The notes beneath the pieces were generated by a model. That model was not told where the DNA came from and did no database searches. It saw nothing but the letters and a program-made list of their open reading frames with translations. The position numbers and the translations under genes are program-made. A stretch of 64,000 bases of DNA from Paenibacillus sp. LS1 (lineage in GTDB: Bacteria > Bacillota > Bacilli > Paenibacillales > Paenibacillaceae). The stretch covers positions 1,302,001 to 1,366,000 of the forward strand of contig NZ_JAPDOE010000001.1 in NCBI RefSeq assembly GCF_026013365.1, given 5' to 3'. Shown here piece by piece: positions 18,423-27,183 of the stretch (positions within the stretch are counted from its first letter, which is position 1; each line of letters begins with the position of its first letter).

Positions 18423-19241
18423 ATGCCGACAGATCATTCCTGCCAAGTTCTTACAGCAGGCTTTTCATTTCATCGTAAACCCTACGCTATGGTGCAGCCT
18501 GAAGGTGTGAAGAACTACCTGTTAAGACTGCAAACAGACGGACGCTGCCGTTCACGTATTGACGGGGACATGTCCCTGGTGGATGCGGGCGATCTGCTTC
18601 TTTTTGATCCTGATGAGCCTTATGAGCTGAGAATAGACAATGAAACCAATCCGATGGGAGAACGACTGGTGGAGAGTGGAGACTATCACATCTTCTTCAA
18701 TGGTTCCTGGGTGGATGAGTGGTGGAAGCGTCACAAACGGCCGACCCGGATCAAAGTCGAACTGACAGAAAGTCTGTTAGTGCTGTTTCGACAGCTCGTG
18801 CTGGAGCAACGCCGTATCTCCAATCCTTATCCGGAAATTTCAAGTTATTATATGCGGATTTTATGTCTCGAAGTGGATCGTCTGCTCTCGGAGCATCCGA
18901 CGATAACCAATACTAATTATGTGGCTTATGAGATTAAGAACTACATTGAAGAAAACGCTTCCTCTTTGTTCAAGCTGGATGATGTGGCAACACATATTGG
19001 TATCAGTGTCTCACGGGGAGTTCATCTCTTCAAAGAAGCGTTTGGCAAAAGCATCATGCAATACACGCTTGACGTACGGTTGAATATGGCCAGGGAACGG
19101 ATTATTTTCAGTCCAATGACCTTGGAGCAAGTGTCTGAGTCTTCCGGCTTCAACAACTATACCTATTTCCATCGGGTATTCCGTTCCCGGTTCGGCATGT
19201 CCCCGAAGGAATTCCGCGTCATTCACCGGGAACAGATGTAA
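18423..19241 (+). CDS. AraC-family transcriptional regulator
   Basis: Transcription factor with an N-terminal cupin-like sensor (MSLVDAGDLLLFDPDEPYEL) and a C-terminal pair of helix-turn-helix motifs (LDDVATHIGISVSRGVHLFK; VSESSGFNNYTYFHRVFRS). Start chosen at the ATG with AAGGAG seven bases upstream, giving 272 aa. It is transcribed divergently from the Gfo/Idh/MocA-isomerase-ThuA operon, the usual layout for a sugar-responsive activator of its neighbours. Confidence 0.92.
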   Translation: MPTDHSCQVLTAGFSFHRKPYAMVQPEGVKNYLLRLQTDGRCRSRIDGDMSLVDAGDLLLFDPDEPYELRIDNETNPMGERLVESGDYHIFFNGSWVDEWWKRHKRPTRIKVELTESLLVLFRQLVLEQRRISNPYPEISSYYMRILCLEVDRLLSEHPTITNTNYVAYEIKNYIEENASSLFKLDDVATHIGISVSRGVHLFKEAFGKSIMQYTLDVRLNMARERIIFSPMTLEQVSESSGFNNYTYFHRVFRSRFGMSPKEFRVIHREQM

Positions 19242-19266
19242 TCATACCAGTATACGTAAGTTGAAC

Positions 19267-19581
19267 TTATTTGCGCGCGGCTATGGCCTCGGATACAACC
19301 ATCGCCAGATCTTCATTGCCAAACATGGACAACACACCAAGTACTGTATCATCCGGGATCTCACCGGCTTCCTCCTTGGATACAATCAGCTTCTGCACCT
19401 GCTGCAAACGCTCGTTGCTTTGCTGATTCGGGTAGGCTTGCCGGTACATCTCTTCCGGGTCCAATCCATGATTGACACACCACTGGGCAAATACGAGGAT
19501 CATCATCTCTTCTTCCTGTTTATAGGTTTCTACAACAGCTTCCTCGATCTGTTTATTACGTTCCTTTTCATATTCATCCAT
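19267..19581 (-). CDS. Small hypothetical protein
   Basis: Acidic, helical 104-aa cytoplasmic protein (MDEYEKERNKQIEEAVVE) with no recognised domain. GGAGGA lies nine bases before the ATG. It begins 32 bp after the stop of the second oxidoreductase on the same strand, so the two are probably cotranscribed. Function unknown. Confidence 0.7.
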   Translation of the reverse strand: MDEYEKERNKQIEEAVVETYKQEEEMMILVFAQWCVNHGLDPEEMYRQAYPNQQSNERLQQVQKLIVSKEEAGEIPDDTVLGVLSMFGNEDLAMVVSEAIAARK

Positions 19582-19613
19582 GACTTGTATTCCTCCGTAT
19601 GTGTATTCTGCAA

Positions 19614-20552
19614 TTATTTACGAATCAATTGTTCCGCCAGTTCATGACTGTCCATGACATGACTTGCACTGATCAGGCAATCATCAGGCGAGTCCAGACA
19701 AGCCAAGAAATGATCGACAGCCCCGCTAAAACCTCTCCGTGCTAACACGGTGTCCCAGCTCCCGAATGTTTCTTTGGTTTCCAGACTCCCTTGTTCCATG
19801 TAGCTGATCGTGTCCATGTTCACGACTTCAACAGATCGTCCACCACCATGCAATTCGACCTTCTCCAGATCTGCCCCAGCTTCACGTACCATATCGAATC
19901 GGCCATAGGCTGTTCTGCCCAGCTTGGCTGTTCCGGTCGCATGCAGCAGTCTGTCCAGATCATTCTTCCTAATCCATTGATGAAGCAGCTCCACGTTGTG
20001 ATCCGAGTACCACATCATTAGATCCAGCATATGGATGAGATCATCATAGATGGTTTCTGCCGCAGGACGATCCTGAATGCCTGTACGATGTTTGGTCACT
20101 GTCAGGGATTCGAAGCCTTTTCCACCCTGCATCCATTCTTTCGCTTTTTGGTACATCGGTGCGAATCTGCGATTGAAGCCCACTGCCAGTAACAGACCTT
20201 GTGCCTCGGCAAAAGCAGTCATCTCTTCCGACTCCCGAAGCGTATAGGATAACGGCTTGTCTACGTATACGGCTAATCCCTTTTCCAGACATTGCATGAC
20301 AATGTCAAAGTGCGCTTCCGTTGCTGTATGTACAAACACCGCATCCAGGTCCCAGGACAACAGTTCTTTCAGATCCGTTGTTCCCCGTTCTAATCTATAC
20401 GCCTCCTGAACGGCCTTGACCGGCTCCGGAGATCGGTTCATAATCCCTACAATCTCCGCGTCCGGATGAGCGGTCAACAGCGGCAAATACACTTTACGTG
20501 CAATACCCCCGAGGCCGATAATTGCAATTCGTTTACGTTTGGTTGTTTCCAT
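19614..20552 (-). CDS. Gfo/Idh/MocA-family oxidoreductase
   Basis: Second dinucleotide-dependent oxidoreductase of this family in the window, distinct from the one at 17120. Rossmann motif IAIIGLGGIARKVYLPLL and catalytic region AVYVDKPLSYTL, in which the usual EKP is DKP; the C-terminal domain is short. 312 aa from the ATG at 20552, with AAGGTGGA nine bases upstream. It resembles B. subtilis YulF/YrbE-type proteins. Cotranscribed with the small gene downstream. Confidence 0.87.
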   Translation of the reverse strand: METTKRKRIAIIGLGGIARKVYLPLLTAHPDAEIVGIMNRSPEPVKAVQEAYRLERGTTDLKELLSWDLDAVFVHTATEAHFDIVMQCLEKGLAVYVDKPLSYTLRESEEMTAFAEAQGLLLAVGFNRRFAPMYQKAKEWMQGGKGFESLTVTKHRTGIQDRPAAETIYDDLIHMLDLMMWYSDHNVELLHQWIRKNDLDRLLHATGTAKLGRTAYGRFDMVREAGADLEKVELHGGGRSVEVVNMDTISYMEQGSLETKETFGSWDTVLARRGFSGAVDHFLACLDSPDDCLISASHVMDSHELAEQLIRK

Positions 20553-20752
20553 GATGATCATTCCACCTTCAGTTCGGTTCTATATTTCCACGTCCTATAG
20601 TGTAACCCTTCGGACAGCAACTTGCCAGTGATTGCGGCAGACTTCAGTACGAATTGTTCAGACAATGGGCGAACGTGGTAAACTTATGAGGAACAGCAGT
20701 ACAGATCGGGACACGACTAGACCTACCTGATCTGAAAGGAGCGTTTGGGATT

Positions 20753-21364
20753 TTGCGAAAATGGTTATGGCTCCTCCTCTATATTTTACTTGCAGGAGTC
20801 ACGTTTATTTACAGATATGAACTGCTGGCCTGGACCGATCTCCATCAGTCCATCCCGCTTTTACTCGCCATGGCAACATTGTTTGCTCTTGTGCCTGTAA
20901 TTCCTTATAAGTTTGTTATTATTGCCTTTGGTTACAGTTACGGTACCACAACGGCAGCCTGGATATGCTGGCTTGGCACAACACTTGCTGCCATGCTCGT
21001 CTATGGCGGAGCAAGAACCATCTTCAGGCATCAGGCGAGATCCTACCTCGAACGTATTCGGGGTCTAAACCGTTTTACCACATGGATGGAAGCACATCCG
21101 TTCATGGGTGTCATGTCGATGCGACTGTTGCCGATCGTACCTCAGATGGCCGTTAATATCTACGCAGGTATAACGTACACGCCGTTCTGGGTCTTCATGG
21201 TTGCCACGGCCATTGGGAAAATGCCAGCGATTTTTGTATTTGCCTATGCAGGTGCACAGGCTGAAACCTCAATCTGGCTGAGCCTGGCGATCCTTGCCGG
21301 ATATCTGGTGCTCATGGCCATTGTATTGCTCTTATTTCGCTTTCGGTCACGCAACAAAGCCTGA
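20753..21364 (+). CDS. VTT/TVP38-TMEM64 family membrane protein
   Basis: Integral membrane protein of the DedA/VTT superfamily, related to lipid-scramblase-like proteins. Five or six hydrophobic segments; family features include PVIPYKFVIIAFGYSYG near residue 50 and MGVMSMRLLPIVPQMAVN, the typical reentrant-loop Arg-Leu-Pro region. TTG start with AAGGAG eleven bases upstream, 203 aa. Single gene; the msrAB promoter follows it. Confidence 0.87.
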   Translation: MRKWLWLLLYILLAGVTFIYRYELLAWTDLHQSIPLLLAMATLFALVPVIPYKFVIIAFGYSYGTTTAAWICWLGTTLAAMLVYGGARTIFRHQARSYLERIRGLNRFTTWMEAHPFMGVMSMRLLPIVPQMAVNIYAGITYTPFWVFMVATAIGKMPAIFVFAYAGAQAETSIWLSLAILAGYLVLMAIVLLLFRFRSRNKA

Positions 21365-21411
21365 ATTCAGAATTCGCAAACCGTTCAGTTCCAGCTTGTT
21401 TTGATTCCGGC

Positions 21412-21440
21412 TTGGTTGGCTTGCCAATTCAGGATATAAT
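21412..21440 (+). promoter_or_regulatory. Housekeeping promoter of msrAB
   Basis: TTGGTT, 17-base spacer, TATAAT, about 105 bases before the msrAB start. Confidence 0.7.
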
Positions 21441-21545
21441 AGAAGAGCAAGCCCAATGCTTGTGTAACAAGTTTTAATAAAACGGTAGATTGCTGGAGCT
21501 CGAACACGAGCGCTAAATCTTCATCAGAAATGGAGTGACTATAGC

Positions 21546-22508
21546 ATGGAACAACATTCAAGTGAGTTAGCAACTTTTGCAGGCGGATGCTTCTGGTGTA
21601 TGGTATCCCCCTTTGAGGAACTGCCCGGTATTCATAAAATCGTATCGGGTTATACAGGAGGACATACCGAGAATCCAACATATGAAGAGGTCTGCTCGGA
21701 GACAACAGGACATGTAGAGGCTGTGCAAATCATGTTCGACCCTGCCATCTTCCCTTATAAGAAATTGGTTGAACTGTTCTGGCAGCAGATTGACCCTACG
21801 GATACAGGCGGGCAATTCCATGACCGCGGATCTTCCTACCAGACGGCCATCTTCTATCACAGTGAAGAACAGCGCGAAATTGCGGAAGCATCCAAAGCCG
21901 AGCTGGGACAAAGCGGACGTTTTGACAAACCAATCTTCACACCGATCTTGCCAGCAAAACCGTTCTATGAAGCGGAAGAACATCACCAAAATTATCACCG
22001 GAAGAATCCTGCCCACTACAAACGCTACAGCAAAGGTTCTGGACGCGTAGATTTCATCGAACGCAACTGGTCAGGCAACGTGGACAAGGATGGACTGAAA
22101 GAGCGCCTGACGCCACTTCAATATGAAGTTACGCAGAACAGCGCGACAGAGCCTGCATTCCACAACGAATTCTGGGATCACCACGGTGACGGCATCTATG
22201 TGGACATCGTATCCGGTGAGCCATTGTTCAGTTCTACCGACAAATACGACTCCGGCTGTGGCTGGCCGAGCTTCACACGTCCATTGCGTGACCACAACGT
22301 GAAGGAAAAAACCGATCTCAGCCACTTCATGATTCGTACCGAAGTGAGAAGTCGTGAGGGCGATTCCCATCTGGGTCACCTGTTCAATGATGGTCCTGCC
22401 GAGGCAGGTGGAATGCGTTATTGCATCAACTCTGCGGCACTTCGTTTTGTACCCAAAGAAGACATGCAAAAAGAAGGATACGGTGAGTACGCCGTTCTTT
22501 TCCAATAA
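21546..22508 (+). CDS. msrAB: Bifunctional methionine sulfoxide reductase MsrA-MsrB
   Basis: Repairs both S- and R-methionine sulfoxide. MsrA domain at about residues 8-160 with catalytic GCFWC; MsrB domain at about 180-315 with SGCGWPSF and the catalytic Cys in MRYCINS. The zinc-binding CxxC pairs of many MsrB proteins are absent ([10 protein letters not shown] in place of a Cys-containing form), so this is the non-zinc type. A fused single protein of 320 aa is common in Firmicutes. Promoter and terminator are both visible, so it is monocistronic. Confidence 0.97.
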   Translation: MEQHSSELATFAGGCFWCMVSPFEELPGIHKIVSGYTGGHTENPTYEEVCSETTGHVEAVQIMFDPAIFPYKKLVELFWQQIDPTDTGGQFHDRGSSYQTAIFYHSEEQREIAEASKAELGQSGRFDKPIFTPILPAKPFYEAEEHHQNYHRKNPAHYKRYSKGSGRVDFIERNWSGNVDKDGLKERLTPLQYEVTQNSATEPAFHNEFWDHHGDGIYVDIVSGEPLFSSTDKYDSGCGWPSFTRPLRDHNVKEKTDLSHFMIRTEVRSREGDSHLGHLFNDGPAEAGGMRYCINSAALRFVPKEDMQKEGYGEYAVLFQ

Positions 22509-22513
22509 GTTTA

Positions 22514-22553
22514 ACAAAAAAAGAGCAGCGGGATGATCCCGCTGCTCTTTTTT
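22514..22553. terminator. Bidirectional terminator, msrAB/amj
   Basis: AAAAAAAGAGCAGCGGG/CCCGCTGCTCTTTTTT between two convergent genes. Confidence 0.9.
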
Positions 22554-22564
22554 GTACATTACAA

Positions 22565-23365
22565 TCACATCATACTTACAATCCAACCGATCCAATATGC
22601 AAATGGAATTAACAACAACTGTGCCAACAGTGTGCCGAACAAACGGGATACGAGCATGCAGCCATAGATCTGATTCATGCGATCCAAACGGATCTCGCCA
22701 CGTAATGATTTGTCACTGAGCAGGGAAATCCGGGGATCAATCAGGATGGTCAGCAAAATGGTTGCTATTCCATTAATCAGCCCTGTTGATTGGGATGCAG
22801 CTACAGCCTGTCCTGGGTAAAGATACGCTGCGTACAAGCTTGATAGGACACCCGTGGTATAGATTGCGGTTACAGCTACATTCAGCATCATTAACCGTCT
22901 TGGCATCCCATGTTGTACCAATCGTTTGGCCATCTTCCAGGATGGCGGGGTGATGTAATACGTTGCATTTCTAATCTTACTCCGCTTCAGCATACCGCGG
23001 ACCATCGCAGGGATGGAACCAGCTGCTTCAAAATGTACGACCATTCTCGACGAGAGCTTAACCATCGTTGGGAAACATAATATGGCTAATGCCGTTCCTA
23101 TCGTTGCCGCACCCATTAACCAATGTAGCTGTGCTGCAAAGTGTGGATTGGCTCCACGTGTGGCGGTATCTACCAGATTACCTACCATCGGACCCTGGGC
23201 CATATTCGAGGTTCGGGAAACCAACAGCAAGATACCCGCCAAAGAAATGGCTAGCGCAATTCTGCGGGTGCGTAAACCACCAAGGCGGAGCGCGTATGAC
23301 AAGCTATCTGCGGCATGAATCAGCATGGTGAACACCATAGGGATTGCCAGGCTAAGACTAAACAT
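22565..23365 (-). CDS. amj: Amj-family lipid II flippase (DUF2837)
   Basis: Polytopic membrane protein resembling B. subtilis Amj (YdaH), which moves lipid II across the membrane when MurJ is absent or blocked. Seen: HAADSLSYALRLGGLRT near residue 17 and LLVSRTSNMAQGPMVG near residue 50, the most conserved stretch of that family; six or more hydrophobic segments; 266 aa compared with about 270. AAGGAG is nine bases before the ATG. Identification rests on remembered family motifs. Confidence 0.8.
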   Translation of the reverse strand: MFSLSLAIPMVFTMLIHAADSLSYALRLGGLRTRRIALAISLAGILLLVSRTSNMAQGPMVGNLVDTATRGANPHFAAQLHWLMGAATIGTALAILCFPTMVKLSSRMVVHFEAAGSIPAMVRGMLKRSKIRNATYYITPPSWKMAKRLVQHGMPRRLMMLNVAVTAIYTTGVLSSLYAAYLYPGQAVAASQSTGLINGIATILLTILIDPRISLLSDKSLRGEIRLDRMNQIYGCMLVSRLFGTLLAQLLLIPFAYWIGWIVSMM

Positions 23366-23514
23366 ATGTATGTACTCCTTTATCTTCCTTTTGTTGAACT
23401 TATTTCTTACATGGACAGCATTATACTCCTCTGGCTTGCAAAAGTATAGGAACGAGCCCCTTCTGGATCATCAGAAAATGCACATACGACCTCGGATGTT
23501 CATCGTTTATACCT

Positions 23515-23539
23515 CCCCCCACAGGGTAATATACAACTA
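23515..23539 (+). promoter_or_regulatory. Sigma-B-like promoter upstream of the ydaT-like gene
   Basis: GTTTAT, 13-base spacer, GGGTAA, 28 bases before the ATG. This matches the general-stress sigma-B consensus (GTTTAA-N12-15-GGGTAT) with two mismatches. Confidence 0.45.
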
Positions 23540-23566
23540 ATCCATTATTGTACAGGAGGGGTTCAT

Positions 23567-24037
23567 ATGCCTTGGAACAAACAGGATTATCCGGTATCCA
23601 TGAAGAACCTGGAACCACGTGTCAGACATAAAGCCATTGAGATTGCCAATGCTCTGCTCGATGACGGGTATGAGGAAGGACGCTCGATCGCCATAGCGAC
23701 TGCTAAGGCGGAAGAATGGGATGAAAATCATCCCGTGCCGGAAAGTTCGAAATCGGACTCCACATCTTCTTACGATCATTCGGACCACAAAAAGTCATCT
23801 TCCACGGAGCGGCGTCATTCTGAGCCCGTATCTTCGTCCAAAAGTCATGATAACATCCATGTCGTACCTACCGACGCTGGCTGGGCGATCAAAGAAGAAG
23901 GAAAGTCTACCTATCTATCCACATTTGATACTAAAGCAGAAGCTGTAGATAAGGCCAAAGAACTAAGTAGCAAACAAAATATTCGAGCGATTATCCATAA
24001 TCAGGATGGTCAGATTGCTTCTTCGATCAAGTCTTGA
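23567..24037 (+). CDS. YdaT-like stress protein with C-terminal DUF2188 domain
   Basis: 156-aa hydrophilic protein. The N-terminus (MPWNKQDYPVSMKNL, then IANALLDDGYEEGRSIAIA) resembles B. subtilis YdaT, a general-stress protein. A Ser/His-rich linker (residues 60-95) leads to a DUF2188-like module at the end (VVPTDAGWAIKEEG ... TKAEAVDKAKELS). Biochemical role unknown. A sigma-B-like promoter precedes it and a strong hairpin follows, so it is a single-gene unit. Confidence 0.8.
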   Translation: MPWNKQDYPVSMKNLEPRVRHKAIEIANALLDDGYEEGRSIAIATAKAEEWDENHPVPESSKSDSTSSYDHSDHKKSSSTERRHSEPVSSSKSHDNIHVVPTDAGWAIKEEGKSTYLSTFDTKAEAVDKAKELSSKQNIRAIIHNQDGQIASSIKS

Positions 24038-24056
24038 AACATGAGCGAAAACAACA

Positions 24057-24097
24057 AAATCCCTTTTGCTGCTGAAGAGCAGTCAAAAGGGATTTTG
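24057..24097. terminator. Bidirectional terminator
   Basis: AAAATCCCTTTTG/CAAAAGGGATTTT stem with an inner CTGCT/AGCAG stem, between convergent genes. Confidence 0.85.
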
Positions 24098-24153
24098 TAT
24101 GAACGTTAACCATCTAAACCCGATACAGGTTATGGTTGTTCTGAAACGTATGG

Positions 24154-24888
24154 TTAATTGGATACCCCTCTAGCCACCGTAGTCCGTTGTGAAATAGCAG
24201 CAGCGTTAACTGCTTTGGCTGCAGCCGATGGTATCGGCAATTTCACAGCCGAAGTTGTAACCACGGTTCCGCGAGCCGGAACACTAACGACGTACGTGAT
24301 GACTTTGCTGGCAATCCATACGGCCAGAATCGTATATAAAGTTTCTTTTACCGGAAGAAAGAAAAGCGACAATCCCAATACAAAAGCATCGCTGACAAAG
24401 AAAACTGTTCCCAGCTTCCATCCCTTCCAGCGGCTAACCAGCACGGCGAGAATATCGTCTCCGCCTGTCGCTCCACCGAATCGAAGCACGATCCCAGCGC
24501 CTACCCCTGTCAATATACCGGATAGAACTGCCGGAATCCACAGATTTCCGTTAAACGACAATACCAGTGTGGAGTATCGTTCAAAGCCGTCATAGAATAG
24601 GGAAAATGCACCGACGCCAAGCAATGCCTGAATCATGAATTTCCAGCCTTTGAGGAACCAAGCCAGGATCATGACCGGAATGTCCAGTAACAACATACCG
24701 ATAGCAGGTGATAAACCTGTTGCGTATTTTCCGAGCAGGGCCAGACCGACAAATCCGCCCTCCGATAAATGATTCTGAAAGTTAATGTGATAATAAGCAA
24801 AAGCTAAAATAAATGTACCGAGTAGCATAATGGCGAATTTGATCGCCTCTGTTTTAACGTGTTGTAAGGTTAACGATGTTCTCTTCAT
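24154..24888 (-). CDS. YitT-family membrane protein
   Basis: Five-segment integral membrane protein of the YitT/DUF161 family. Seen: FILAFAYYHINFQNHLSEGG near the N-terminus and RFGGATGGDDILAVLVSRW in the middle, the signature region. It lacks the C-terminal DUF2179 domain of many relatives and ends instead in an Ala/Ser-rich tail of about 45 residues that looks disordered. 244 aa. Transport function is presumed, not known. Upstream on the minus strand lies repeat copy B. Confidence 0.85.
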   Translation of the reverse strand: MKRTSLTLQHVKTEAIKFAIMLLGTFILAFAYYHINFQNHLSEGGFVGLALLGKYATGLSPAIGMLLLDIPVMILAWFLKGWKFMIQALLGVGAFSLFYDGFERYSTLVLSFNGNLWIPAVLSGILTGVGAGIVLRFGGATGGDDILAVLVSRWKGWKLGTVFFVSDAFVLGLSLFFLPVKETLYTILAVWIASKVITYVVSVPARGTVVTTSAVKLPIPSAAAKAVNAAAISQRTTVARGVSN

Positions 24889-25245
24889 TCAGGTTCCCTC
24901 GCAGTTTGTAGGTTGGTTTTTTAGACCGACCGTACCCTGCAAAAGGTAAGCCTGGAAGAAATCATCGTGTACGTCCTTCGAATATTCATTCCAATCCCCT
25001 CTTTCGCAGAGTCAGCCGTTTTTTTGAGACCGGTTGGTGTACTCTACAAGGGGCGCTATGTGTATGAGAGATCGTAACGTTTCCAGATCGTCCTTGGGGA
25101 GATTGTCCTTCGGGAACTCATGGTATCCTGATCCTTTCTGTTCTGTTGTGGTTAGCTGTGCTTAGTTAAACTGAAAAATAACTACAATGCATAAGCTTGA
25201 ACGTTTAATTGTACACTTACCACTTCAATTGCAATACCCTCTTTT
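24889..25245. other. Intergenic region upstream of the YitT gene
   Basis: No gene seen. On the minus strand this is a long 5' region containing several short GA-rich segments (GGACAATCTCCCCAAGGACG), but no riboswitch family could be assigned. Confidence 0.4.
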
Positions 25246-25395
25246 GATCGCTGTTATCCCCGGATTTTTGGAATTCCATTTTCCCTCTTCGAAAATCCGG
25301 CGATAGCTTATGCTTCCGAAGCTTTCTTTCAGAAAGCTTTCAGGCGAACACTTCGCTTCTACAGATGGGTTCTGCACTCTTCGTTCCTGTGTAAA
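25246..25395. repeat. Dispersed hairpin repeat, copy B (long type)
   Basis: Begins GATCGCTGTTATCCCCGG. The arm pairs with GAAAATCCGGCGATAG at 25291-25306. Compared with copies A and C it carries an extra segment with a second hairpin, AGCTTTC-TTTCA-GAAAGCT, shared with copy D. Confidence 0.82.
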
Positions 25396-25484
25396 TTGTA
25401 AATCTAACTTACAGCAGTTGCAAGTTCATTCAGTTTAAACACCAAAGCTAACTTGCTTGTTCTTCTATTATATAACACCAACGT

Positions 25485-25672
25485 GACCGGGTCTAAACAG
25501 CAGACCCCTCAAAAACGCGCATAAAGCAGCCTCTGGACTGCTCCAGCAGTCATACGGCAACACCAGGATAAGCAATGCTTGCTAATGGTGCAACCTGCTC
25601 CTTTATTCTATGACCAAAGCTTCCAAAAATAACTGTCAGTCACCCAACTGTGACAAATTGGGGCCTTTTTTT
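25485..25672 (+). ncRNA. Possible structured RNA ending in a terminator
   Basis: A gene-free stretch with several strong foldings: GGGTCT/AGACCC at 25490, GACTGCT/AGCAGTC near 25538-25553, CACCA/TGGTG enclosing AGCAA/TTGCT near 25561-25590, then CCCAA/TTGGGG followed by seven T (25642-25672). This could be a small RNA or a terminator-type leader of the TIR operon. No known family was matched. Confidence 0.35.
25642..25672 (+). terminator. Terminator-like hairpin upstream of the TIR operon
   Basis: ACCCAA...TTGGGG stem then CCTTTTTTT. It lies about 160 bases before the TIR gene and before its apparent -10 box. Confidence 0.5.
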
Positions 25673-25788
25673 ATTTTCTTGCGCTTTTCAAAGGAATCAT
25701 TTTCCCTTCGTACATACACTATAGCAAACGTAATCGGCTTATTCTTTGTCCAGCTCAGACGTTTCCAGACTTACTCTGCTGTTTATGG

Positions 25789-25794
25789 TATAAT
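25789..25794 (+). promoter_or_regulatory. -10 element of the TIR operon
   Basis: A TATAAT in the sequence ATGGTATAATATAAC lies about 40 bases before the start. The -35 region (CCAGAC) is poor, so the promoter may be weak or regulated. Confidence 0.45.
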
Positions 25795-25835
25795 ATAACA
25801 ATTGAATCCCACTACCGTTTAAGCGAGGCGGATTG

Positions 25836-26873
25836 ATGAAAACGTTAAAGCCAAGAGTCTTTATTGGCTGCTCGCTGGAAGCGAAGCCGATTGCAGCCGC
25901 AGTACACGAAAACTTACGTTTTTCAGCCGAAGTTACCCCTTGGTACTCCGGGGTTTTTAATCCAAGCAGCTATACGATGGACGACCTGGAAACAGAAGTC
26001 CGTACGACAGACTTTGCCATTTTTATTTTTCATCCGGATGATATATCCAAAATTCGCGGGAAGTACTACGCCTCGGTCCGGGATAATACAATGCTTGAAA
26101 TGGGTCTGTTTATGGGCCGTCTGGGACGAAAGCGTATTTTTTTCATTCTTCCTGAAGATATTACGGACATCAAGGACACGACCAAGGTCGAAGGATTGCG
26201 TATGCCTACAGATCTGCTGGGATTAAATCCACTCGTGTATGAAATCCGTTCTGACGGAAAGTGGGCGCCAGCCGTGTCCGTGGCATGTTCCAAAATCGCA
26301 GACAGTATTGAGGAACAGGGACGCTGGAGTGATCCAGAATTGGAGAGCATCATAGAGAAGCATAAACGTACTGAGGGAGAAGCAAGGTTACAACTGCTCA
26401 AGTTGCTGCGGTTCTTTAGGGAATTGCTGCGTACCCGCAAAGCAGATGCCAAGATGCTGGAGCGAATGAGCGATGCCCTGCGTACCGCTTTTGTCTCTCA
26501 TCCTCCATTTGCCGTACGTGGCACAGCCATATACCGTACAGATGACAGTGGTTATATTGAGCAATTATGTGGTAATGTTGGAGAACCGGGAAGAAAGTAT
26601 GACTTGTCCGCTAACGACGACAAACCACCGGATGATCCCAAGCGCATCCTGGTGATCGATTCTTACCGGGAGAACAAGATCAAGATCAATCTGTATGATG
26701 ATTACCTTGAGAAAGAGTATCTGCTATGCTATCCTGTAGCCAAGAGGTATGTAATCACCGTTCACATTATTGGACATATTGAAGCGGATGAGGCGGTATT
26801 TCAGCAGATTGACCTGCAGAATCGTCAACTGTTCAACGCCATCAACGATTTGTTAGGAGGCGAACCGGAATGA
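25836..26873 (+). CDS. TIR-like (PF10137/CAP12-type) nucleotide-binding effector
   Basis: Two-part protein of 345 aa. Residues about 7-115 look like the prokaryotic TIR-like domain annotated as predicted nucleotide-binding protein (the type found in Pycsar and TIR-STING effectors): RVFIGCSLEAKPIAAAV, a middle strand TTDFAIFIFHPDD, and DNTMLEMGLFMGRLGRKR with Glu88 at the position of the catalytic NADase Glu. Residues about 170-345 form a separate domain (HPPFAVRGTAIYR, CYPVAKRYVITVHII) with a faint GAF-like look, possibly the sensor; this is a guess. ATG at 25836 with GAGG seven bases upstream. The next gene overlaps by four bases. Likely an NAD-depleting defence effector, by analogy. Confidence 0.75.
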   Translation: MKTLKPRVFIGCSLEAKPIAAAVHENLRFSAEVTPWYSGVFNPSSYTMDDLETEVRTTDFAIFIFHPDDISKIRGKYYASVRDNTMLEMGLFMGRLGRKRIFFILPEDITDIKDTTKVEGLRMPTDLLGLNPLVYEIRSDGKWAPAVSVACSKIADSIEEQGRWSDPELESIIEKHKRTEGEARLQLLKLLRFFRELLRTRKADAKMLERMSDALRTAFVSHPPFAVRGTAIYRTDDSGYIEQLCGNVGEPGRKYDLSANDDKPPDDPKRILVIDSYRENKIKINLYDDYLEKEYLLCYPVAKRYVITVHIIGHIEADEAVFQQIDLQNRQLFNAINDLLGGEPE

Positions 26874-27103
26874 AACCGGAAACGAAAAAAATAAGCAAGC
26901 GCTGGGGCAGCGAAAAAAAGGTACGCCTCAGTTCTGCGCCCGAATCATCACGACCGGTTCCGGAACCTAAGGAAGAAGATCGTTTCCACAAGCCGGCCGT
27001 ACCGCTAACGACCATTGGGCCCTCCCTGAAGGGCAAGGAAAGACCCTATAAGGTCATCCTTGAAAAAGAGGCGTTCTACGAAAAGCCTCAATATCTTGCT
27101 TAA
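26870..27103 (+). CDS. Small basic protein coupled to the TIR gene
   Basis: 77-aa Lys/Pro/Glu-rich protein (MKPETKKISKRWGSEKKV ... PYKVILEKEAFYEKPQYL) with no recognised domain and no membrane segment; probably largely unstructured. Its ATG overlaps the TIR gene stop in an ATGA junction, so the two are made together. It could be a partner, inhibitor or adaptor of the TIR protein, by position only. Confidence 0.7.
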   Translation: MKPETKKISKRWGSEKKVRLSSAPESSRPVPEPKEEDRFHKPAVPLTTIGPSLKGKERPYKVILEKEAFYEKPQYLA

Positions 27104-27151
27104 TTTCTGAACACATCATCAAGCCTGCCGCTGAATCGGCAGTATTCCATA

Positions 27152-27183
27152 GGCCCCGCCGCCCAAGGCAGGGGCTTTTTTGT
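27152..27183 (+). terminator. Terminator of the TIR operon
   Basis: GGCCCCGCC GCCCAA GGCAGGGGC then TTTTTTG. Confidence 0.88.
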
